From assembly GCF_020616555.1 (NCBI RefSeq), contig NZ_CP085173.1, forward strand, positions 5,534,001 to 5,598,000: a DNA stretch of 64,000 nucleotides, read 5' to 3'. The position numbers and the translations under genes were made by a program. The notes beneath the pieces were generated by a model, which saw only the letters and a list, made by a program, of their open reading frames with translations, did no database searches and was not told the DNA's origin. The stretch is from Streptomyces longhuiensis. Lineage in GTDB: Bacteria; Actinomycetota; Actinomycetes; Streptomycetales; Streptomycetaceae. This document shows, in pieces, positions 43,757 through 54,904 of this stretch; positions within the stretch are counted from its first letter, which is position 1, and each line of letters starts with the position of its first letter.

Positions 43757-43784
43757 CTGTCAGATATGACGCGAAAAGGGCGAC

Positions 43785-44618
43785 TCAGAGAACGCGGACC
43801 GCGCCGGTCGCCGGGTAGCCGGACAGGTCCTGGATGACAACGCCCTTGGAGGGGTTGGCGGCGTCCAGGTACTGGCCGTTACCGATGTACACGCCCACGT
43901 GGTACGCCGAGCCCGCGGAGCCCCAGTAGAGGAGGTCGCCGACCTGCAGGTTGTCGAGGGAGACCGGGGTGCCGGCCGTCGACTGGTCCTGCGAGACGCG
44001 CGGCAGGCTGACGCCGGCCTGCGCGAACGCGGCCTGGGTCAGACCGGAGCAGTCCCAGGAGTTGGGGCCGGTGCCGCCCATGACGTACGCGTCGCCGACC
44101 TGTGCCTTCAGGAAGGCGATGACGGACGCGACGCTGCCGCTGGCGGGGGCCGCGACGTGGGAGGCCGCGGAGGAGGCGGTGGAGAGGGTGGTGCGCTCGG
44201 CGGAGCGCGACGCACGCGCTTCCTCGGCCTTGCGCTTCGCCTCGGCCTCGGCCTTCTTCTTGGCCTCCGCCTTCTTCTCCGCGAGAGCCTGGTCCGCCTT
44301 GGCCTGCTTTGCGGCCTTCGCGACGGCCAGGTCCTGCTCGGCCTGCAGCGCGTACGAGTTCGCGGCCTGCTGGGTGGCGTCCGCGGACTGGGCGACCTGA
44401 GTGGAGAGGTCGGCCGTGATGGTCGGCATCTCGATGGTCTCGGTCACCGGCTCGGCGGCGAACGCCGGACCGGACGCACCGGCCACTGCCAGGGTGCTGA
44501 GGACGCCACCGGCAACTCCGGCGCGCAGGGCGATTTTCGACGCGCTGCGACGGGGCTTCCGGTGGCTGGGTATGTGAGCGGTGTGGGACATGAGTACAAC
44601 CGCTATCAGGGCCTCCAT
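43785..44618 (-). CDS. Secreted NlpC/P60 (C40) peptidoglycan hydrolase
   Basis: This 277-residue exported hydrolase cuts stem peptides in peptidoglycan. A Sec signal peptide ends near residue 54 (AGASGPAFA). A long Ala/Glu/Lys coiled coil (about 88-138) leads to the C-terminal NlpC/P60 domain. Catalytic Cys190 is in NSWDCSGLTQAAF and His240 in SAYHVGVYIGNG. The ATG at 44618 has GAAGGA upstream; the ATG at 44591 (MSHTAHIP) is also plausible. The long upstream region suggests complex control. Confidence 0.92.
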   Translation of the reverse strand: MEALIAVVLMSHTAHIPSHRKPRRSASKIALRAGVAGGVLSTLAVAGASGPAFAAEPVTETIEMPTITADLSTQVAQSADATQQAANSYALQAEQDLAVAKAAKQAKADQALAEKKAEAKKKAEAEAKRKAEEARASRSAERTTLSTASSAASHVAAPASGSVASVIAFLKAQVGDAYVMGGTGPNSWDCSGLTQAAFAQAGVSLPRVSQDQSTAGTPVSLDNLQVGDLLYWGSAGSAYHVGVYIGNGQYLDAANPSKGVVIQDLSGYPATGAVRVL

Positions 44619-44829
44619 GGTTCCTTCAAGAAACGTGTGGTGCGCCACAGTTGTCGTGTGAACGTTTGAATCCCGGGCGTGGCGGCCTTTATTGACGCCG
44701 TAACGGGCAATCCGGACAGGGCTGATCAAGCCTGTGATCACGGGCTTTCTGCAATACGCCCGAATTGCCCTCGGCCTACCACTCGTTGACACGGATGGCC
44801 AAGCCCGGTTTCTAACAGATAACGGGCCA

Positions 44830-44845
44830 CGTGACGCAGGTCACA
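44830..44845. promoter_or_regulatory. CRP-like palindrome upstream of the NlpC/P60 gene
   Basis: GTGAC-GCAG-GTCAC (44831-44844) is a perfect palindrome. Read as cGTGA-N6-TCACA, it misses the CRP consensus by one base. Confidence 0.4.
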
Positions 44846-45187
44846 AAGGGGCCGCCTCCGCTGTCGAGCGCTCCTCGGGAACGCGTGCCCGCGTCCACTT
44901 ACGTCCACACCTCTCCCCCTGATGTGTGAACGACGGCCACTATCAGCCAGTTCTGTCCAGCGCCAATTTGCCTGCGCGCGCCACCTCTTGATAGTGAGCC
45001 AACGCTTCTACCTGGGGTAACGAGCCAAGATGTCACCTCTGGTGATCACTCAGGCGCTTCGCGTGTGAAGATCACCGCTCATCCGACTTCATGATCCTTC
45101 GTCAGGTGGTGGAGATCACAAAGCTGTTGGCGCACCCCGTGTCGCAGATCACAGACCGGCAGGCATAGGATGCGGGGCAGTTGGGCT

Positions 45188-45203
45188 TGTGACCTGCTTC
45201 ACA
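45188..45203. promoter_or_regulatory. Perfect CRP-like site before nuoA
   Basis: TGTGA-CCTGCT-TCACA matches the CRP/FNR-type consensus without mismatch, 105 bases before the nuoA start. Streptomyces encodes a Crp with similar specificity. Confidence 0.5.
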
Positions 45204-45308
45204 TGTGAGCGATCTTCGTGCAGTCAATCGGGGGTGGCTTCGCGGGGAGCGGGGTCGGGCCCGACGTATCCGCCAGCAGTCAGCGCCGACTGAGAGGAGC
45301 GAGGAGCG

Positions 45309-45668
45309 GTGAACGCGTATGCGCCCATCCTCGTACTGGGAGCCCTCGGGGCAGGCTTTGCGATCTTCTCCGTGGTCATGGCCACGCTTATCGGTCCAAA
45401 GCGGTACAACCGGGCCAAGCTCGAGGCCTACGAGTGCGGTATCGAGCCGACCCCCACGCCGGCCGGCGGCGGGCGCTTCCCCATCAAGTACTACCTGACG
45501 GCGATGCTCTTCATCGTCTTCGACATCGAGATCGTCTTCCTCTACCCCTGGGCCGTCACCTTCGACGCCCTGGGTGTTTTCGGGCTCGTGGAGATGCTGC
45601 TCTTCGTGCTCACCGTCTTCGTCGCGTACGCGTACGTATGGCGGCGCGGCGGCCTGGAATGGGACTGA
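45309..45668 (+). CDS. nuoA: NADH-quinone oxidoreductase subunit A
   Basis: This 119-residue membrane subunit lies at the junction between the peripheral and membrane arms of complex I. Three helices and the conserved loop YECGIEPTP with its Cys are visible. FPIKYYLTAMLFIVFDIEIVFLYPWAV is the family hallmark. The GTG at 45309 follows GAGGAGCGAGGAGC. It opens the 14-gene nuo operon, which runs to 61175. Confidence 0.97.
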   Translation: MNAYAPILVLGALGAGFAIFSVVMATLIGPKRYNRAKLEAYECGIEPTPTPAGGGRFPIKYYLTAMLFIVFDIEIVFLYPWAVTFDALGVFGLVEMLLFVLTVFVAYAYVWRRGGLEWD

Positions 45669-45681
45669 GGGGCCTTAAGCC

Positions 45682-46232
<551 letters not shown>

Positions 46233-46236
<4 letters not shown>

Positions 46237-46973
46237 GTGACGCGGACAGCAACGGGGTCAACCCCGAGAAGGACCTCAGCGCGGCCAACCTTCCGGGGCA
46301 GCGCGGCGACCAGGGCGAGGAGATCCGCGTCCAGCGCGGCATGTTCGGCGCCAACAACGGCGGTGACACGTCGGGATACGGCGGCCTCGTCCGCTCCGTA
46401 CGGCTGCCGGGCGCCGCCTCGCGGCCGTACGGCGGCTGGTTCGACGAGGTGGCCGACGAGCTGGAGGGGGCACTGGAGGAACAGGGCCTCGTCCCCGAGA
46501 ACGCGATCGACAAGACCGTAGTCGACCGCGACGAGCTCACCTTCCACATCGAGCGCGAGTACCTGGTGCGCGTCGCACAGACCCTGCGTGACGACCCGGC
46601 CCTGCGCTTCGAGCTCTGCACGGGCGTGAGCGGGGTGCACTACCCGGACGACAAGGGCCGGGAGCTGCACGCCGTCTACCACCTGCGCTCGATCACCCAC
46701 AATCGCCTGATCCGCCTCGAGGTCAGTGCCCCCGACGCGGATCCGCACGTCCCCTCGCTGGTCGCCGTCTATCCGACGAACGACTGGCACGAGCGCGAGA
46801 CGTACGACTTCTTCGGCCTGGTCTTCGACGGCCACCCGGCGCTGACGCGGATCATGATGCCGGACGACTGGCAGGGCTTCCCGCAGCGCAAGGACTACCC
46901 CCTCGGCGGCATCCCCGTCGAGTACAAGGGCGCCCAGATCCCGGCTCCGGACCAGCGGAGGTCGTACTCCTGA
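46233..46973 (+). CDS. nuoC: NADH-quinone oxidoreductase subunit C
   Basis: This 246-residue 30-kDa-type subunit, not fused to NuoD, has the signature [40 protein letters not shown]. The first 90 or so residues are a hydrophilic, Gly/Asn-rich extension ([14 protein letters not shown]), longer than in E. coli and usual for actinobacteria. The GTG start overlaps nuoB, and the stop overlaps nuoD by one base. Confidence 0.96.
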
Positions 46974-48295
46974 TGTCTACTCCTTCTGCATCGCCGCGCG
47001 AGACGACCGAGGGGACCGTATATACGGTCACCGGCGGCGACTGGGACGAGGTCGTCCAGTCCGCGGCCAAGGCCGACGACGAGCGCATCATCGTCAACAT
47101 GGGCCCGCAGCACCCGTCCACGCACGGCGTGCTCCGGCTGATCCTGGAGATCGACGGCGAGACGGTCACCGAGGCCCGCTGCGGCATCGGCTATCTGCAC
47201 ACCGGCATCGAGAAGAACCTCGAGTACCGCACGTGGACGCAGGGCACCACGTTCGTGACGCGCATGGACTATCTGACGCCGTTCTTCAACGAGACGGCGT
47301 ACTGCCTCGCGGTCGAGAAGCTCCTCGGTATCGAGGGCGAGATCCCCGACCGGGCGTCGATCATCCGGGTGCTCCTGATGGAGCTGAACCGGATGTCCTC
47401 GCACCTGGTCGCCATCGCCACCGGCGGCATGGAGCTCGGCGCCACGACGATCATGATCTACGGATTCCGTGATCGTGAACTCATTCTCGATATCTACGAG
47501 CTCATCACCGGCCTGCGCATGAACCACGCGTACATCCGGCCCGGCGGACTCGCCCAGGACCTGCCGCCCGGCGCGGTGGACCAGATCCGCGAGTTCGTGA
47601 AGAAGATGTCGAAGAACCTTCCCGAGTACGACAAGCTCGCCACCGGGAACCCCATCTTCAAGGCCCGTATGCAGGACGTCGGCTATCTCGACCTCACCGG
47701 CTGCATGGCCCTCGGCGCCACCGGACCGATCCTGCGCTCGGCGGGCCTCCCGCACGACCTGCGCAAGTCGCAGCCGTACTGCGGCTACGAGAACTACGAC
47801 TTCGAGGTCCCGACCGCCGACACCTGCGACTCCTACGGACGCTTCCTGATCCGACTGGAGGAGATGCGCCAGTCGCTGCGCATCGTCGAGCAGTGCCTGG
47901 ACCGGCTCGCCCCGGGCCCGGTCATGGTCGGCGACAAGAAGATCGCCTGGCCGGCGCAGCTCGCGCTCGGCCCGGACGGCCTCGGCAACTCGCTCGACCA
48001 CATCAAGCAGATCATGGGCACCTCCATGGAGTCCCTGATCCACCACTTCAAGCTGGTGACCGAGGGCTTCCGGGTCCCCGCCGGGCAGGCGTACTCCGCC
48101 GTCGAATCCCCCAAGGGGGAGCTGGGGGTGCACGTCGTGTCCGACGGCGGCACCCGTCCCTACCGGGTCCACTACCGCGACCCGTCCTTCACCAACCTTC
48201 AGGCCATGGCGGCGATGTGCGAGGGCGGCCAGGTCGCCGACGTCATCGTCGCCGTCGCGTCCATCGACCCCGTGATGGGAGGCGTCGACCGGTGA
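46973..48295 (+). CDS. nuoD: NADH-quinone oxidoreductase subunit D
   Basis: This 440-residue 49-kDa-type subunit forms the quinone pocket with NuoB. It is related to the large subunit of [NiFe] hydrogenases but lacks the nickel cysteines. Visible motifs are [22 protein letters not shown], the quinone-pocket region, [13 protein letters not shown] and [16 protein letters not shown]. It starts on the last base of the nuoC stop. Confidence 0.97.
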   Translation: MSTPSASPRETTEGTVYTVTGGDWDEVVQSAAKADDERIIVNMGPQHPSTHGVLRLILEIDGETVTEARCGIGYLHTGIEKNLEYRTWTQGTTFVTRMDYLTPFFNETAYCLAVEKLLGIEGEIPDRASIIRVLLMELNRMSSHLVAIATGGMELGATTIMIYGFRDRELILDIYELITGLRMNHAYIRPGGLAQDLPPGAVDQIREFVKKMSKNLPEYDKLATGNPIFKARMQDVGYLDLTGCMALGATGPILRSAGLPHDLRKSQPYCGYENYDFEVPTADTCDSYGRFLIRLEEMRQSLRIVEQCLDRLAPGPVMVGDKKIAWPAQLALGPDGLGNSLDHIKQIMGTSMESLIHHFKLVTEGFRVPAGQAYSAVESPKGELGVHVVSDGGTRPYRVHYRDPSFTNLQAMAAMCEGGQVADVIVAVASIDPVMGGVDR

Positions 48296-49074
48296 CCACC
48301 ACTCCTTCCGAGCAGGGCCAGGGCGTCAGCCTGGGCATGCCCCAACTGCCCGCGCCCGACTACCCGGACGACGTCCGAGCCAGGCTCGAGACGGACGCGC
48401 GCGAGATCATCGCCCGCTACCCGGGATCGCGCTCCGCGCTCCTCCCGCTGCTGCACCTCGTGCAGTCGGAGGAGGGTCATGTCACGCGCACGGGCATGCA
48501 GTTCTGCGCCGACATGCTGGGCCTGACCACCGCCGAGGTCACCGCCGTCGCGACCTTCTACACGATGTACCGGCGCAAGCCGAGCGGTGACTACCAGGTC
48601 GGGGTCTGCACGAACACGCTGTGCGCCGTGATGGGCGGCGACGCCATCTTCGAGGCACTCCAGGAGCACCTGGGCGTCGGCAACGGCGGGACCACCGAGG
48701 ACGGCAAGGTCACCCTCGAGCACATCGAGTGCAACGCGGCCTGCGACTTCGCGCCCGTCGTGATGGTCAACTGGGAGTTCTTCGACAACCAGACGGTGGG
48801 CAGCGCGAAGCGGCTGGTCGACGACCTGCGCGCGGGCGCCCAGGTCGAACCCACCCGCGGCGCCCCCCTGTGCACGTACAAGGAGACCTCGCGGATCCTC
48901 GCCGGCTTCCCGGACGAGCGGCCCGGCGCCGTCGAGGCGAGCGGCAGCGCGGGACCTGCCTCGCTGATCGGCCTGCGCCTCGCCAAGGGGGAGGCCGCCC
49001 CCGCGCGCGTGGTCCATCCGCGGGACGCCGGGGACGCGCCGCAGCAGGACATCTCAGCCGAGGAGGGGGAGTGA
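48292..49074 (+). CDS. nuoE: NADH-quinone oxidoreductase subunit E
   Basis: This 260-residue 24-kDa-type subunit has a thioredoxin-like [2Fe-2S] domain. The N1a ligands are in GVCTNTLC and [13 protein letters not shown]. The C-terminal 80 residues are a Pro/Ala-rich extension absent from E. coli NuoE. It overlaps nuoD by four bases. Confidence 0.96.
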   Translation: MTTTPSEQGQGVSLGMPQLPAPDYPDDVRARLETDAREIIARYPGSRSALLPLLHLVQSEEGHVTRTGMQFCADMLGLTTAEVTAVATFYTMYRRKPSGDYQVGVCTNTLCAVMGGDAIFEALQEHLGVGNGGTTEDGKVTLEHIECNAACDFAPVVMVNWEFFDNQTVGSAKRLVDDLRAGAQVEPTRGAPLCTYKETSRILAGFPDERPGAVEASGSAGPASLIGLRLAKGEAAPARVVHPRDAGDAPQQDISAEEGE

Positions 49075-50426
49075 TGACCTTGGCAGCCGAGATCGACAAC
49101 GACACCAGCCCCGAGAAGCTGCTCGCACCGGTGCTCTCGGCGTTCTGGGACGAGGACAAGTCCTGGTCCCTGGACGTCTACCGGCGGCACGACGGCTACG
49201 AGGGTCTGCGCAAGGCCCTCGCCATGTCGCCGGACGACCTGATCGCCTATGTGAAGGACTCCGGCCTGCGCGGCCGCGGCGGCGCGGGCTTCCCCACCGG
49301 AATGAAGTGGCAGTTCATTCCGCAGGGCGACGGCAAACCGCACTATCTGGTGGTCAACGCCGACGAGTCGGAGCCGGGGACCTGCAAGGACATCCCGCTC
49401 CTCTTCGCGAACCCGCATTCCCTCATCGAGGGGATCGTGATCGCGTGCTACGCGATCCGCTCTTCGCATGCCTTCATCTATCTGCGGGGAGAGGCCGTCC
49501 CCGTACTGCGACGGCTCCACGAGGCCGTACGAGAGGCCTACGCGGCGGGCTATCTCGGCGAGAACGTGCTGGGCAGTGGGCTGAACCTCGAACTCACGGT
49601 GCACGCGGGCGCGGGTGCGTACATCTGTGGCGAGGAGACCGCACTGCTCGACTCGCTGGAAGGCCGCCGTGGCCAGCCGCGGCTCCGTCCCCCCTTCCCC
49701 GCGGTCGCGGGGCTCTACGCGTGCCCCACTGTTGTCAACAACGTCGAGTCCATCGCGTCGGTTCCCGCGATCCTGAATCGCGGCAAGGACTGGTTCAAGT
49801 CGATGGGAAGCGAGAAGTCCCCGGGCTTCACGCTGTACTCGCTCAGCGGGCACGTCACCAACCCCGGTCAGTACGAGGCGCCGCTCGGCATCACGCTGCG
49901 CCAGCTGCTCGACATGAGCGGCGGCATGCGTCCGGGTCACCGCCTCAAGTTCTGGACGCCCGGCGGCAGTTCGACCCCGATGTTCACCGACGAGCACCTC
50001 GACGTGCCCCTCGACTACGAGGGCGTCGGCGCCGCGGGATCCATGCTCGGCACGAAGGCGCTCCAGTGCTTCGACGAGACGACGTGCGTCGTGCGGGCGG
50101 TCACCCGCTGGACCGAGTTCTACGCCCACGAGTCCTGCGGCAAGTGCACACCGTGCCGTGAAGGGACGTACTGGCTCGTGCAGTTGCTGCGCGACATCGA
50201 GGCCGGCAAGGGCTTGATGACCGACCTCGACAAGCTGAACGACATCGCCGACAACATCAACGGCAAGTCGTTCTGCGCGCTCGGCGACGGCGCCGCGTCC
50301 CCGATCTTCTCCTCGCTCAAGTACTTCCGCGAGGAGTACGAGCAGCACATCACGGGCAAGGGCTGCCCCTTCGACCCCGCCAAGTCGACCGCTTGGGCGG
50401 ACCAGCGCACGGAGGTGAACGCATGA
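49074..50426 (+). CDS. nuoF: NADH-quinone oxidoreductase subunit F
   Basis: This 450-residue 51-kDa-type subunit binds NADH, FMN and the N3 [4Fe-4S] cluster. The nucleotide-binding [13 protein letters not shown], the [14 protein letters not shown] motif and the cluster motif [13 protein letters not shown], with a distal Cys in SFCALGDGA, are visible. AGGAGG lies seven bases before the ATG at 49074; an adjacent in-frame GTG at 49071 would add one residue. Confidence 0.97.
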   Translation: MTLAAEIDNDTSPEKLLAPVLSAFWDEDKSWSLDVYRRHDGYEGLRKALAMSPDDLIAYVKDSGLRGRGGAGFPTGMKWQFIPQGDGKPHYLVVNADESEPGTCKDIPLLFANPHSLIEGIVIACYAIRSSHAFIYLRGEAVPVLRRLHEAVREAYAAGYLGENVLGSGLNLELTVHAGAGAYICGEETALLDSLEGRRGQPRLRPPFPAVAGLYACPTVVNNVESIASVPAILNRGKDWFKSMGSEKSPGFTLYSLSGHVTNPGQYEAPLGITLRQLLDMSGGMRPGHRLKFWTPGGSSTPMFTDEHLDVPLDYEGVGAAGSMLGTKALQCFDETTCVVRAVTRWTEFYAHESCGKCTPCREGTYWLVQLLRDIEAGKGLMTDLDKLNDIADNINGKSFCALGDGAASPIFSSLKYFREEYEQHITGKGCPFDPAKSTAWADQRTEVNA

Positions 50427-52921
50427 CGGTAACCACAGGCGCTCCCTCCGGGGGCGGTGAGGCGGCGGTGCCGCCGGAGGATCTCGTCTCGCTGACGATC
50501 GACGGCATCGGGATCAGCGTGCCCAAGGGCACCCTGGTCATCCGCGCCGCCGAACAGCTCGGCATCGAGATCCCCCGCTTCTGCGACCACCCCCTGCTCG
50601 ACCCGGCCGGCGCCTGCCGTCAGTGCATCGTCGAGGTCGAGGGCCAGCGCAAGCCGATGGCGTCCTGCACCATCACCTGCACCGACGGCATGGTGGTCAA
50701 GAGCCAGCTCAGCTCGCCCGTCGCCGAGAAGGCGCAGCGAGGTGTGATGGAGCTGCTCCTCATCAACCACCCGCTGGACTGCCCGGTCTGCGACAAGGGC
50801 GGAGAGTGCCCGCTGCAGAACCAGGCCATGTCGCACGGCCAGTCCGACTCCCGCTTCGACGGGAAGAAGCGGACGTTCGAGAAGCCGGTCCCGATCTCGA
50901 CCCAGATTCTGCTCGACCGTGAGCGGTGTGTGCTCTGCGCCCGCTGCACGCGGTTCAGCAACCAGATCGCCGGTGACCCGATGATCGAGCTGCTCGAGCG
51001 CGGTGCGCTCCAGCAGGTCGGTACCGGGGAGGGCGACCCCTTCGAGTCGTACTTCTCCGGGAACACGATCCAGATCTGCCCGGTCGGCGCGCTGACCTCG
51101 GCGGCGTACCGGTTCCGCTCCCGGCCCTTCGACCTCGTGTCCTCGCACAGCGTGTGCGAGCACTGCGCGGGCGGCTGTGCGACCCGCACGGACCACCGGC
51201 GCGGCAAGGTCATGCGGCGCCTCGCGTCGCCGGACCCCGAGGTCAACGAGGAGTGGGTCTGCGACAAGGGCCGCTTCGGGTTCCGTTACGCGCAGAAGCC
51301 CGACCGGCTGACCACGCCGCTCGTGCGCAACGCGGACGGTGTGCTGGAGCCCGCGTCCTGGCCCGAGGCCCTGGACGTCGCGGCCCGGGGTCTCTCGTCG
51401 GCCCGCGGCCGCGCCGGGGTCCTGACCGGTGGCCGGCTCACCGTCGAGGACGCGTACGCGTACAGCAAGTTCGCGCGCGTGGCGCTCGACACGAACGACA
51501 TCGACTTCCGCGCGCGCGTGCACAGCAGCGAGGAGGCCGACTTCCTCGCGGCGCGGGTCGCGGGACGCGGGCGTGACCTCGACGGTGTCGGGGTCACGTA
51601 CACGTCTTTGGAGAAGGCGCCCGCGGTACTCCTTGTCGGGATCGAGGCCGAGGAGGAGGCGCCCGGCGTCTTCCTGAAGCTGCGCAAGGCGTGGCGCGGG
51701 CACGGCCAGCGGACCTTCGGGCTCGCCCCGTTCGCGACCCGGGGCCTGGAGAAGGCGGGCGGCACGCTGCTGCCGGCCGCTCCGGGCACCGAGACCGAGT
51801 GGCTCGACGCGCTCGCCTCCGGCTTCGGCCTGGAGGACGGCGGCGCCGAGGCATCGGAGGCGCTGCGCGCCGAGGGGGCCGTCATCGTCGTCGGCGAGCG
51901 GCTCGCGGCCGTGCCGGGCGCCCTGACCGCCGTCGTACGGGCCGCCACGGCGACCGGCGCCCAGCTGGTGTGGATTCCGCGCCGGGCCGGGGAGCGCGGC
52001 GCGATCGAGGCGGGCGCGCTGCCGTCGCTGCTTCCGGGCGGACGCCCGGCCACCGACCCCCGCGCGCGCGAAGAGGTCGCGGCCGCCTGGGGAGTGTCCG
52101 AACTCCCGCACCGCTACGGGCGGGACACGGGCCAGATCGTGGAGGCCGCCGCCGGCGGAGAGCTGCGGGCCCTGGTCGTCGCCGGTGTCGAGGTCGCGGA
52201 CCTGCCGGACCCGGCACGCGCGCGTGAAGCACTGCACGAGGTGGCGTTCGTCGTCTCCCTGGAGCAGCGTCCCAGCGAGGTCACCGACCACGCGGACGTC
52301 GTGCTTCCGGTCGCCGCGGTCGCCGAGAAGGCGGGCACGTTCCTCAACTGGGAAGGCCGGGCACGCCTCTTCGAGGCCGCGCTCAAGCCCGACCAGATGA
52401 CGCGCTCCGTGGCGCCCGCCGACGCGCGGGTCCTGCAGATGCTCGCGGACGCCATGGACGTACACCTGGGCCTGCCGGACCTGCGGGCCGCGCGGGGGGA
52501 GCTCGACCGCCTCGGCGGCTGGAGCGGGCCCCGCGCGACGGACTCGCTGGAGACGGCCACGCAGCCGCCGCGGCCCGCGCCCGGTGAGGCCGTCCTCGCG
52601 GGGCACCGGCTGCTGCTCGACCAGGGGCGACTCCAGGAGGGCGACGACGCGCTCGCCGGCACGCGCCACGCGGCACGCGCGCGGGTGTCGGCCGCCACGG
52701 CCGCCGAGGCGGGCGTCAAGGACGGCGACGTACTCGCCGTCACGGGACCTGCGGGGACGACCCAACTCCCGCTCCAGGTCACGGAGATGCCGGACCGTGT
52801 CGTGTGGCTTCCGCTGAACTCCACCGGCGGGGGCGTGGCCTCCGACACGGGGGCCGTGCCCGGCACGCTCGTCCGGATCGGTCCCGCGGGCATCGACGAG
52901 GCCAAGGAGGTGCAGTCATGA
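50423..52921 (+). CDS. nuoG: NADH-quinone oxidoreductase subunit G
   Basis: This 832-residue 75-kDa-type subunit relays electrons. The N-terminal [2Fe-2S] domain has [15 protein letters not shown], followed by [14 protein letters not shown] and ERCVLCARC for further clusters. CEHCAGGC plus a Cys 27 residues later (WVCDKGR) matches the extra N7 cluster site found in some bacteria. The C-terminal half is molybdopterin-oxidoreductase-like but has lost the cofactor. It overlaps nuoF and nuoH (ATGA at both ends). Confidence 0.97.
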   Translation: MTVTTGAPSGGGEAAVPPEDLVSLTIDGIGISVPKGTLVIRAAEQLGIEIPRFCDHPLLDPAGACRQCIVEVEGQRKPMASCTITCTDGMVVKSQLSSPVAEKAQRGVMELLLINHPLDCPVCDKGGECPLQNQAMSHGQSDSRFDGKKRTFEKPVPISTQILLDRERCVLCARCTRFSNQIAGDPMIELLERGALQQVGTGEGDPFESYFSGNTIQICPVGALTSAAYRFRSRPFDLVSSHSVCEHCAGGCATRTDHRRGKVMRRLASPDPEVNEEWVCDKGRFGFRYAQKPDRLTTPLVRNADGVLEPASWPEALDVAARGLSSARGRAGVLTGGRLTVEDAYAYSKFARVALDTNDIDFRARVHSSEEADFLAARVAGRGRDLDGVGVTYTSLEKAPAVLLVGIEAEEEAPGVFLKLRKAWRGHGQRTFGLAPFATRGLEKAGGTLLPAAPGTETEWLDALASGFGLEDGGAEASEALRAEGAVIVVGERLAAVPGALTAVVRAATATGAQLVWIPRRAGERGAIEAGALPSLLPGGRPATDPRAREEVAAAWGVSELPHRYGRDTGQIVEAAAGGELRALVVAGVEVADLPDPARAREALHEVAFVVSLEQRPSEVTDHADVVLPVAAVAEKAGTFLNWEGRARLFEAALKPDQMTRSVAPADARVLQMLADAMDVHLGLPDLRAARGELDRLGGWSGPRATDSLETATQPPRPAPGEAVLAGHRLLLDQGRLQEGDDALAGTRHAARARVSAATAAEAGVKDGDVLAVTGPAGTTQLPLQVTEMPDRVVWLPLNSTGGGVASDTGAVPGTLVRIGPAGIDEAKEVQS

Positions 52922-54300
52922 TCCCGCTCGCTCTCGAAGACCTCTCGTTGTTCGGCCGCGACCCCTGGTGGCTGGTCGCGGTCAAGGCGGTCTTCTGCTT
53001 CGCCTTCCTGATGGTGACCGTGCTCTTCTCCATCGTGTGGGAGCGCAAGGTCGTCGCCTGGATGCAGCTGCGCATCGGCCCCAACCGGCACGGCCCCTGG
53101 GGCATGCTCCAGTCGCTGGCCGACGGCATCAAGCTGATGCTGAAGGAAGACGTCGTCGTCAAGCGCGCCGACAAGGTGGTCTACATCCTGGCGCCGGTCG
53201 TCGCCGCGATCCCGGCCTTCATGGCGATCGCCGTGATCCCCTTCGGGCCCTCCGGCAACGAGGTCTCGATCTTCGGCCACCGCACCACGATGCAGCTCAC
53301 CGACCTGCCGATCGCGATGCTCTACATCCTCGCGGTCGCCTCGGTCGGCATCTACGGGATCGTGCTCGCGGGTTGGAGTTCCGGATCGACCTACCCCTTG
53401 CTGGGTGGTTTGCGGTCCTGCGCCCAGATGATCTCGTACGAGATCGCGATGGGCGCGGCCTTCGCCTCGGTGTTCCTCTACTCCGGGTCGATGTCCACCT
53501 CGGAGATCGTCGCCCAGCAGCACGACCGCTGGTACATCGTGCTCCTGCCGGTGTCGTTCCTCATCTACATCGTGACGATGGTCGGTGAGACGAACCGCGC
53601 GCCGTTCGACATGCCGGAGTCCGAGGGCGACCTCGTCGGCGGCTTCAACACCGAGTACTCGTCGATCAAGTTCGCGCTGTTCATGCTCGCCGAGTACGTG
53701 AACATGGTGACGGTCTCGGCCGTGTCGGTGACGCTCTTCCTGGGCGGCTGGCGGGCCCCGTGGCCGGTGTCCACCTTCTGGGAGGGCGCGAACCACGGCT
53801 GGTGGCCGATGCTCTGGTTCGTCATCAAGGTCCAGCTGCTGCTGTTCTTCTTCATCTGGCTGCGCGGCACGCTCCCACGCGTGCGCTACGACCAGCTGAT
53901 GAAGCTCGGCTGGAAGGTCCTCATCCCGGTCTCCGTGGTCTGGCTGATGCTGGTCGCCACCGTGCGGACCCTGCGGAACGAGAACTACGACTTCGCCTCC
54001 ATCGCCCTGTACGTGGGCGGTGGCGTCCTCGCCCTGCTGCTGCTCTCGTTCCTCGTCGACATCTTCAGGGACCGCGGCGGCAAGGAGCGCGAGGCACGGG
54101 AGGCGGCCGAACAGGCCGCGGCCTTCGACCCGATGGCAGGCGGCTTCCCGGTTCCGCCGCTGCCCGGCCAGACCCCGCCGGCCGTGCCGCGCCGACGCCC
54201 GCGCGGGGAGCGGGAGTTGATTGTCAGTGGCGGACCGGATACTGCCAGTGACGGAACCGGTGACGGTCCCGGTGACGGAAAGGAGGCGTCCCATGGCTGA
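52918..54300 (+). CDS. nuoH: NADH-quinone oxidoreductase subunit H
   Basis: This 460-residue membrane subunit lines the quinone chamber. About eight helices and the signatures [38 protein letters not shown] and [27 protein letters not shown] are visible. A C-terminal Pro/Arg/Gly-rich cytoplasmic tail of about 70 residues is longer than in E. coli. It overlaps nuoI by eight bases. Confidence 0.97.
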   Translation: MIPLALEDLSLFGRDPWWLVAVKAVFCFAFLMVTVLFSIVWERKVVAWMQLRIGPNRHGPWGMLQSLADGIKLMLKEDVVVKRADKVVYILAPVVAAIPAFMAIAVIPFGPSGNEVSIFGHRTTMQLTDLPIAMLYILAVASVGIYGIVLAGWSSGSTYPLLGGLRSCAQMISYEIAMGAAFASVFLYSGSMSTSEIVAQQHDRWYIVLLPVSFLIYIVTMVGETNRAPFDMPESEGDLVGGFNTEYSSIKFALFMLAEYVNMVTVSAVSVTLFLGGWRAPWPVSTFWEGANHGWWPMLWFVIKVQLLLFFFIWLRGTLPRVRYDQLMKLGWKVLIPVSVVWLMLVATVRTLRNENYDFASIALYVGGGVLALLLLSFLVDIFRDRGGKEREAREAAEQAAAFDPMAGGFPVPPLPGQTPPAVPRRRPRGERELIVSGGPDTASDGTGDGPGDGKEASHG

Positions 54301-54904
54301 GGAGTCGACGGAGGGCGGGCAGACCAAGCCCGGTTTCCAGAATCCCGTGGCCGGCTTCGGCGTGACCTTCAAGGCCATGTTCAAGAAGCGGCTGACGGAG
54401 CAGTACCCGGAGCAGCCCAAGACCACGGCCCCGCGCTTCCACGGCCGGCACCAGCTCAACCGTCATCCGGACGGCCTGGAGAAGTGCATCGGCTGCGAGT
54501 TGTGCGCCTGGGCCTGTCCCGCGGACGCCATCTACGTGGAGGGTGCGGACAACACCGACGAGGAGCGCTACTCGCCGGGTGAGCGGTACGGCCGCGTCTA
54601 CCAGATCAACTACGCCCGCTGCATCCTGTGCGGCCTGTGCATCGAGGCGTGCCCCACGCGCGCGCTGACGATGACGAACGAGTTCGAGCTCGCCGACAGC
54701 AGCCGCGAGAACCTGATCTACACCAAGGAGCAGCTGCTCGCCGGGCTCGAGGAGGGCATGGTCGAATCGCCCCACTCGATCTTCCCCGGCACGGACGAGC
54801 AGGACTACTACCGGGGTCTGGTGACGGAGGCCGCGCCCGGCACGGTGCGTCAGGTCGCCGTCTCCAAGGGCGAGAAGCCCGAACCCGAGGGGGCGGAGGC
54901 ATGA
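54293..54904 (+). CDS. nuoI: NADH-quinone oxidoreductase subunit I
   Basis: This 203-residue ferredoxin-like subunit carries N6a and N6b. The two motifs [12 protein letters not shown] and [12 protein letters not shown] are complete. The ATG at 54293 has AAAGGAGG upstream, better than the open frame further back. It overlaps nuoJ by four bases. Confidence 0.97.
   Translation: MAEESTEGGQTKPGFQNPVAGFGVTFKAMFKKRLTEQYPEQPKTTAPRFHGRHQLNRHPDGLEKCIGCELCAWACPADAIYVEGADNTDEERYSPGERYGRVYQINYARCILCGLCIEACPTRALTMTNEFELADSSRENLIYTKEQLLAGLEEGMVESPHSIFPGTDEQDYYRGLVTEAAPGTVRQVAVSKGEKPEPEGAEA

Larger units (their letters stand above)
44619..45308. other. 690-base divergent intergenic region between the NlpC/P60 and nuoA genes
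   Basis: No gene is visible. The region is less GC-rich than its surroundings and full of candidate regulatory sites: a GTGATCAC-centred hairpin near 44728-44747, a CRP-like cGTGA-N6-TCACA at 44830-44845, GTCACCTCTGGTGA at 45032-45045, four GATCAC copies from 45044 to 45152, and a perfect TGTGA-N6-TCACA at 45188-45203. I could not recognise a c-di-AMP (ydaO) riboswitch, although such elements precede some Streptomyces wall hydrolase genes. Confidence 0.6.

Noticed and set aside
44619..45200. c-di-AMP (ydaO-type) riboswitch before the NlpC/P60 gene
   Set aside because: I looked for the conserved segments on the minus strand and did not find them. A covariance-model search would be decisive.
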